Assembly (NCBI GenBank): GCA_019119555.1
Contig: DWWU01000009.1
Coordinates: 1-64,000, forward strand
Reading direction: 5' to 3'
DNA length: 64,000 nt
Source: Candidatus Fusicatenibacter intestinigallinarum
GTDB lineage: Bacteria > Bacillota > Clostridia > Lachnospirales > Lachnospiraceae
How positions within the stretch are numbered: position 1 is the first letter of the stretch; every line of letters starts with the position of its first letter. Position numbers and translations under genes: made by a program. This document shows, piece by piece, positions 59,020 through 64,000 of this stretch. The notes beneath the pieces were generated by a model. It saw only the letters and a list, made by a program, of their open reading frames with translations, was not told where the DNA came from and did no database searches.

Positions 59020-60288
59020 TTACATACCGTATACCACCCAGATGTAGATATAGGCCGGAATGACTGCCGCCAGAGTGAACGGTATGCCGATCCGGAAGAA
59101 ATCGCTGTTCTTTACTTCGTATCCGTTCTTTCTCAGGATTCCGATACCCGTGATATTTGCGGAAGCACCGATCGGCGTCATGTTTCCTCCCAGTGTCGCG
59201 CCGCTGAGAAGGCCGAAATAAAGTACTGTCGGATCCACGCCCATCGCCGCGGCAATTCCCTGAACCACCGGAAGCATGGTCGCCACGTACGGAATGTTGT
59301 CGATGAATGCAGAGAACAGTACGCTCGCCCAGACGATCAGCGTATAGATCAGAAATACGCTGTCTCCGCCGATATTCGCGAAGATTCCTGCCAGCGCGTC
59401 GATGACTCCCTGCTCCGTGATTCCTCCGATTACGATGAACAGACCAAACAGCAGGAAAATGGTTCCGAAATCAATCTCCTTCAGCGGATTCACAATTCCA
59501 TCGAGAGACTTCTTGCGGACAGAATTGTAGATACCGCCGATCACAAACAAAGTCACACAGATCGTTCCGTTTGTGATATCCGGCGTATTCGGGATAAACG
59601 AAGCCACCACCAGAAGCGCAATCATTCCAACGATCAGTACCGTAGGCACGTAATCCGTCACAACGGTTTTCTCCGTCTCAGGCAGCGTTCCTTTCTCGTT
59701 CCGGAACAGAAAATAGAGAATCACCAGAGACAGAACGGCTCCGAGCTCCACCGCAAAGAAGATGCTGGGTTTTCCCTGGTAAACAAAGAAATCCAGGAAG
59801 TTCATTCCCGCATATCCGCCGAGAAGAATGGATGTGGTGTCCCCGACCAGCGTAGCCGCTCCCTGGAGATTCGAAGAAACCGCAATCGCAATAATCATCG
59901 AAACCGGAGACATTTTGGCCCGCTTCGCAACCGCAAGCGCCACAGGAGCAACCATCAGCACCGTGGCCACATTATCCACCAGAGCCGAAATCACTCCCGC
60001 AAACAGGGACAGGGCAATCGTCGCCCAACAGGCATTCGGCACCTTCGCAATGATAATGTCCGCAAGCAGGGCCGGCATCTTTGATTCGATAAACAGAGAT
60101 ACAATTCCCATGGTTCCGGCAATCATCAGCAGTACATTAAAATCAACGCTTCCCAGCACCTGATCCAGAGGCAGCATACCCGAAATGATAAAGCACAGAG
60201 CAGAAACCAGGGCAACATAGGTCCTGTATTTCGGGAGCGCCAGCATCAGCACATAGGTCGCTGCAAACAGAAGAATCGCATAAATCAT
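59020..60288 (-). CDS. SLC13/ArsB-superfamily anion permease
   Basis: Start MIYAILLFAATYVLML; two-fold repeats with SALVDNVATVLMVAP and SAFIDNIPYVATMLP. Confidence 0.85.
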   Translation of the reverse strand: MIYAILLFAATYVLMLALPKYRTYVALVSALCFIISGMLPLDQVLGSVDFNVLLMIAGTMGIVSLFIESKMPALLADIIIAKVPNACWATIALSLFAGVISALVDNVATVLMVAPVALAVAKRAKMSPVSMIIAIAVSSNLQGAATLVGDTTSILLGGYAGMNFLDFFVYQGKPSIFFAVELGAVLSLVILYFLFRNEKGTLPETEKTVVTDYVPTVLIVGMIALLVVASFIPNTPDITNGTICVTLFVIGGIYNSVRKKSLDGIVNPLKEIDFGTIFLLFGLFIVIGGITEQGVIDALAGIFANIGGDSVFLIYTLIVWASVLFSAFIDNIPYVATMLPVVQGIAAAMGVDPTVLYFGLLSGATLGGNMTPIGASANITGIGILRKNGYEVKNSDFFRIGIPFTLAAVIPAYIYIWVVYGM

Positions 60289-60492
60289 CTTTTTTCCTCC
60301 CTTCGGAAAATTTAATATAAAATGATTATACAAAATTAACATACTTTTATCAAATAAGGTTTTTTCGATTACGCAAAAGAAATCGATTTTTCTGGTATAT
60401 TGCAGCATTTCTGTACATCTTACATAAAAATCGCAGGTTTCCGGTCCGGCCGTCCGGCGCCCCGGAAAGCTCCGCCGGAAGATCCTGCGGAA

Positions 60493-61533
60493 CTATTCAA
60501 TCATCATTGCGTCGCCGAATGAGAAAAATCTGTATTTTTCCCGGACCGCCTCCTCATAGGCGGCCATAATATGTTCTTTTCCCGCCAGCGCCGACACAAG
60601 CATCAGCAGCGTGGATTCCGGCAGGTGAAAATTCGTAATCAGCCCGTCGATCATCCGGAACTGATAACCCGGATAGATGAAAATCTCCGTCCATCCGCTT
60701 CCCGCTCTCAGAACGCCGTCTTCGCCGGTGGCCGCCTCCAGGGTTCTGCAGCTGGTGGTTCCCACGGAAATCACCCGGTGTCCGGAGGCTTTGGTGTCGT
60801 TGATCAGCTTCGCCTGATCCTCTTCCACCACATAAAACTCCGAGTGCATATGATGCTGGGTCACATCCTCCACCTTCACCGGACGGAAGGTTCCAAGTCC
60901 TACATGAAGCGTGACATGGGCAATTTTCACTCCCATCTCCTCCACCTGCGCAAGCAGCTCTTTTGTAAAATGCAGACCCGCCGTCGGCGCCGCGGCGGAA
61001 CCCTCATGCTTCGCATAGACCGTCTGATAGCGATCTTTGTCCTTCAGCTTGTGGGTGATATACGGGGGAAGCGGCATCTCTCCCAGACGGTCCAGGATCT
61101 CCTCGAAGATCCCCTCATAGTCAAACCGGATCAGACGGTTTCCTTCGTCCACCACGTCGATCACTTCTCCCGTGAGAATCCCGTCCCCGAAAGAAATCAC
61201 CGTGCCCGGTCTGCATTTTTTCCCCGGCTTTACCAGCGTTTCCCAGACATCCTTCTCTTTTCTCTTCAGAAGCAGAATCTCAATCGCTGCGTCCGTCCCC
61301 ACTTTATGGCCGTACAGCCGTGCGGGAATTACCTTTGTGTCATTGATGACAAGACAGTCTCCGGGCTTCAGATACTCCAGAACATCCCGGAAATGTCTGT
61401 GCTGCACTTCGCCGGTCACCTTGTCCAGATGCATCAGCCGGGAGGCGCTCCTGTCTTCCAGCGGGTCCTGGGCAATCAGTTCCTGCGGAAGGTCATAATA
61501 AAAATCACTCGTCTTCATATGTTCTCCTGTCAC
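60493..61533 (-). CDS. queA: S-adenosylmethionine:tRNA ribosyltransferase-isomerase
   Basis: [57 protein letters not shown]-like. Confidence 0.97.
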   Translation of the reverse strand: MTGEHMKTSDFYYDLPQELIAQDPLEDRSASRLMHLDKVTGEVQHRHFRDVLEYLKPGDCLVINDTKVIPARLYGHKVGTDAAIEILLLKRKEKDVWETLVKPGKKCRPGTVISFGDGILTGEVIDVVDEGNRLIRFDYEGIFEEILDRLGEMPLPPYITHKLKDKDRYQTVYAKHEGSAAAPTAGLHFTKELLAQVEEMGVKIAHVTLHVGLGTFRPVKVEDVTQHHMHSEFYVVEEDQAKLINDTKASGHRVISVGTTSCRTLEAATGEDGVLRAGSGWTEIFIYPGYQFRMIDGLITNFHLPESTLLMLVSALAGKEHIMAAYEEAVREKYRFFSFGDAMMIE

Positions 61534-62177
61534 TTATCTGCGCCGTAAAAATTGACGCAGTCCTCCTTCCCGTAATATACCTTGTCTTCCTCCAGAAGCC
61601 TGCTCTTTCCGTCCCGGACCTCCACAATATTCACCGCACAGTTCAACGGCACGCTGCCATGCCAGAAATCACTGGTGTCCGTATACACATTCCGGAGCAG
61701 CGCCCGTGTGGCGCAGCCATGGGAGGCAATCAGGATCGTCTTGTCCTGATATTCTTCCTGATGAATCAGCTCCTGATAAAATTCCTTCGTTCTCTCACAG
61801 AGCTGCTGAATCGTCTCGCCGTCCTCCGCCGGCTGAAAGTTCAGCGGATCTGTGTAAAAATAATCAAAATGTTCCGATGGGATCTGGTAATTCTCTTTCC
61901 TGCATCCCAGCCCTTCCCAGGAGCCAAAGGACAGCTCCTGAATCCTCTCATCCTCATACAGCGGAACGTTCCGGTCCCCGAGGATAATCTGGGCCGTCAC
62001 CTTCGCCCTGCTCAGCGGGCTTGTGATCCCGAGAGCGAAGGGAACCTCCTTCAGAGCCTCCGCAGTGACTTTTGCCAGACGGATGCCCTTTTCATCGAGC
62101 TGTGTGTCTGACTGTCCCTGCAGACGGCCCTCAACATTCCACTGCGTTTCTCCATGACGGATGATATATAATATCAT
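61530..62177 (-). CDS. Histidine phosphatase family protein
   Basis: [43 protein letters not shown]-like. Confidence 0.93.
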   Translation of the reverse strand: MILYIIRHGETQWNVEGRLQGQSDTQLDEKGIRLAKVTAEALKEVPFALGITSPLSRAKVTAQIILGDRNVPLYEDERIQELSFGSWEGLGCRKENYQIPSEHFDYFYTDPLNFQPAEDGETIQQLCERTKEFYQELIHQEEYQDKTILIASHGCATRALLRNVYTDTSDFWHGSVPLNCAVNIVEVRDGKSRLLEEDKVYYGKEDCVNFYGADK

Positions 62178-62265
62178 CTTAACCTCCTTCTGACGCCTTC
62201 TGCGTCACGCCAGTCAAATATCCATACGTTTCGCCGGCCGGTCCGAAAGACTTTCCGGCAGGGCA

Positions 62266-62413
62266 AAAAAAAGCCTCATCCACAAAGGGACGAGACAATT
62301 GTTCGCGGCGCCACACTGATTCCCGGAAGATTCCGGGCACTTATACCGCACGGCAACGGGTACAAACCGTTTATCCCCTGCTGACACCTTCCATGCAGAT
62401 AAACAATATAACA
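62266..62413 (-). promoter_or_regulatory. Short T-box-like leader/terminator upstream of histidine phosphatase-queA
   Basis: Minus-strand AATCAGTGTGGCGCCGCGAAC (T-box-like), TCTCGTCCCTTTGTGGATGAGGC-TTTTTTTT terminator, promoter TTGACA-17-TAGAAT at 62448..62420. Confidence 0.45.
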
Positions 62414-62487
62414 TTCTTCATTCTATATAGACTGCGGAAAAATGTCAAGTTCTTTTTCTCAGCCTCGTTATAACCTGCAGAAAAGTA

Positions 62488-63351
62488 TCAGGTTCTTTTT
62501 CTCAGCCTTGTCAGCGCCGCCGACTCCAGCCATCGAAGCTTGTCCTCGAAATAGGAGTTGATTTCAGCTCCTATCAGCAGGATCCACATACAGAAATACA
62601 GCCACAGCATAATCAGCACCAGAGTCGTCAGGCTTCCGTACATGTTGATGCTGCCCGGCGTGAAATCTATATAGACAGAAAATGCCAGGGAAAACAGGGA
62701 CCACGCCACCGCCGATACCATCGCGCCCGGAATCTGGCTCTTAAAGCTGGCTCTCCGGTTCGGTACGAATTTATAAATCAGCAGAAACACAAGCCCCAGG
62801 AACACAAGAGTGATAAAAGTTCTCATTCCAATAATAAACGAAGTCACTTTCGCAATCATCGGGAATCTTGCGGCGATTCCCGCCTGTATCTGGTTTCCGA
62901 ATACCAGAAGAATCAGCGTCAGGACCACTGCCACCACAAAAATCAGGGTATAGACAGTGGATCTCAGGCGGTTGATCAGGTATCCCCTGGTTTCTTCCAC
63001 CCGATAGACACAGTTGAGCCCGTTGGTCAGGGCGTTGACTCCCTTTCCGGCGGACCACAGGGCGATCACCGCAGACAACGGAACGTATGCAGGAGATTTC
63101 CCGAAAATCTCTCTGACCACACCCTCGACAAAGCTGCTGAATTCTTCCGGTACAATACGCACCAGGGCAGTTGTTACGATTTCCTGGGTCAGCGGCGTAT
63201 ACTGTACAAGAGTCACAAGAAGCAGCACGAACGGAATAAAGGACAGCAGGATAAAGTAGGCGCTCTGTGCCGCGTAAGCGCCTACATGATCTTCGTTAAA
63301 TCTTCTGAGAAATCCCCGGATCACCCGAATTGTTTCATTTTCCTTTTTCAC
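62488..63351 (-). CDS. YihY/BrkB family inner membrane protein
   Basis: AAQSAYFILLSFIPFVLLLVTL, LWSAGKGVNALTNGLNCVYRVEE. Confidence 0.92.
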   Translation of the reverse strand: MKKENETIRVIRGFLRRFNEDHVGAYAAQSAYFILLSFIPFVLLLVTLVQYTPLTQEIVTTALVRIVPEEFSSFVEGVVREIFGKSPAYVPLSAVIALWSAGKGVNALTNGLNCVYRVEETRGYLINRLRSTVYTLIFVVAVVLTLILLVFGNQIQAGIAARFPMIAKVTSFIIGMRTFITLVFLGLVFLLIYKFVPNRRASFKSQIPGAMVSAVAWSLFSLAFSVYIDFTPGSINMYGSLTTLVLIMLWLYFCMWILLIGAEINSYFEDKLRWLESAALTRLRKRT

Positions 63352-63375
63352 CGTCTTCTGCTTCCTTTCCCATAT

Positions 63376-64000
63376 TCACTCGCCTGTTGTCCCGATCTCC
63401 GTGAGTTCCACGTTTGCATAAAAAAAGTGCAGAATCTCCTCATAGGTGCTTCCCCGCTCCGCCATATGCGCCGCCCCGTTCTGGGACATTCCGACTCCAT
63501 GGCCGTATCCGCCTCCGATAAACCGGTAACCGGTCACCGTGCCATTCTCGGTCACCGGAGTACAGATAAAATAGGCGCTCGGCATCAGACTCATCTCTGT
63601 TGTCGTCTTTCCGTCATTTTTCAGGACAGGATACCCTTTTGTCGAGAACAGTTCCCGGATTTCGTATTCGCTGGTCAGCGTCCTGCTGCCGGAGGTTCCG
63701 TGGACCGTCAACGTCTCGACCGCTCCGCCGGTGGAACGTCTGACCACCTCGATGGAGCTCAGCGTCCCGATTCCATACTGGGCAATGCGGCGGTTCAGAT
63801 AATCGATGGGCAGCGTAACCTGCCAGCGATACCAGCCGTCCTCCGCTTCAAAGTTGCTCTCATCCTTCGTCGTGATAAAGTTTGCGAACGCTTCCTCGGT
63901 GCTGATGTCCGGCGCAGCGTCGTCTCCCAGATAGACGCTTTCCAGGTACGCCTCGTCACTGCTGGAATCCCACACCTCATCCGTGCTGGTATGGCCGCTG
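63376..64000 (-). CDS. SpoIID/LytB domain protein (5' end outside window)
   Basis: YRFIGGGYGHGVGMSQNGAAHMAERGSTYEEILHFFY. Confidence 0.92.
   Translation of the reverse strand, partial: SGHTSTDEVWDSSSDEAYLESVYLGDDAAPDISTEEAFANFITTKDESNFEAEDGWYRWQVTLPIDYLNRRIAQYGIGTLSSIEVVRRSTGGAVETLTVHGTSGSRTLTSEYEIRELFSTKGYPVLKNDGKTTTEMSLMPSAYFICTPVTENGTVTGYRFIGGGYGHGVGMSQNGAAHMAERGSTYEEILHFFYANVELTEIGTTGE

Overview
64 kb window from a Lachnospiraceae-like Firmicute (host inferred from gene content only). Nearly all genes are on the minus strand. About 1-27 kb is accessory DNA. It holds the end of an IS21-family element, an exopolysaccharide/capsule locus (about 5.1-17.6 kb), and a tyrosine recombinase. A 314-bp segment bounded by perfect 26-bp inverted repeats lies between the recombinase and the first capsule gene and looks like an invertible promoter. 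Two related RiPP-like cassettes flank the capsule locus, encoding precursor-like peptides, HprK-like kinases, PqqD proteins, radical SAM/SPASM proteins, S24/S26 peptidases, and in one cassette an ABC exporter and a nucleotidyltransferase. A third PqqD gene sits inside the capsule operon. Several accessory genes are broken: a radical SAM frameshift, a precursor with an in-frame TAA, a glycosyltransferase frameshift, a short Wzy and an Rpn nonsense codon. A MITE-like repeat family with nested, covarying hairpins is scattered over about 19-42 kb. A 1867-aa DUF4062/STAND-like ATPase with TPR-like repeats lies at 28.5-34.2 kb. About 34-64 kb is mostly ordinary core genome (scpA/B, dac, cls, rpsU, alaS, T-box plus tyrS, queA and others). 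Functional names come from reading the translations; no database search was run.
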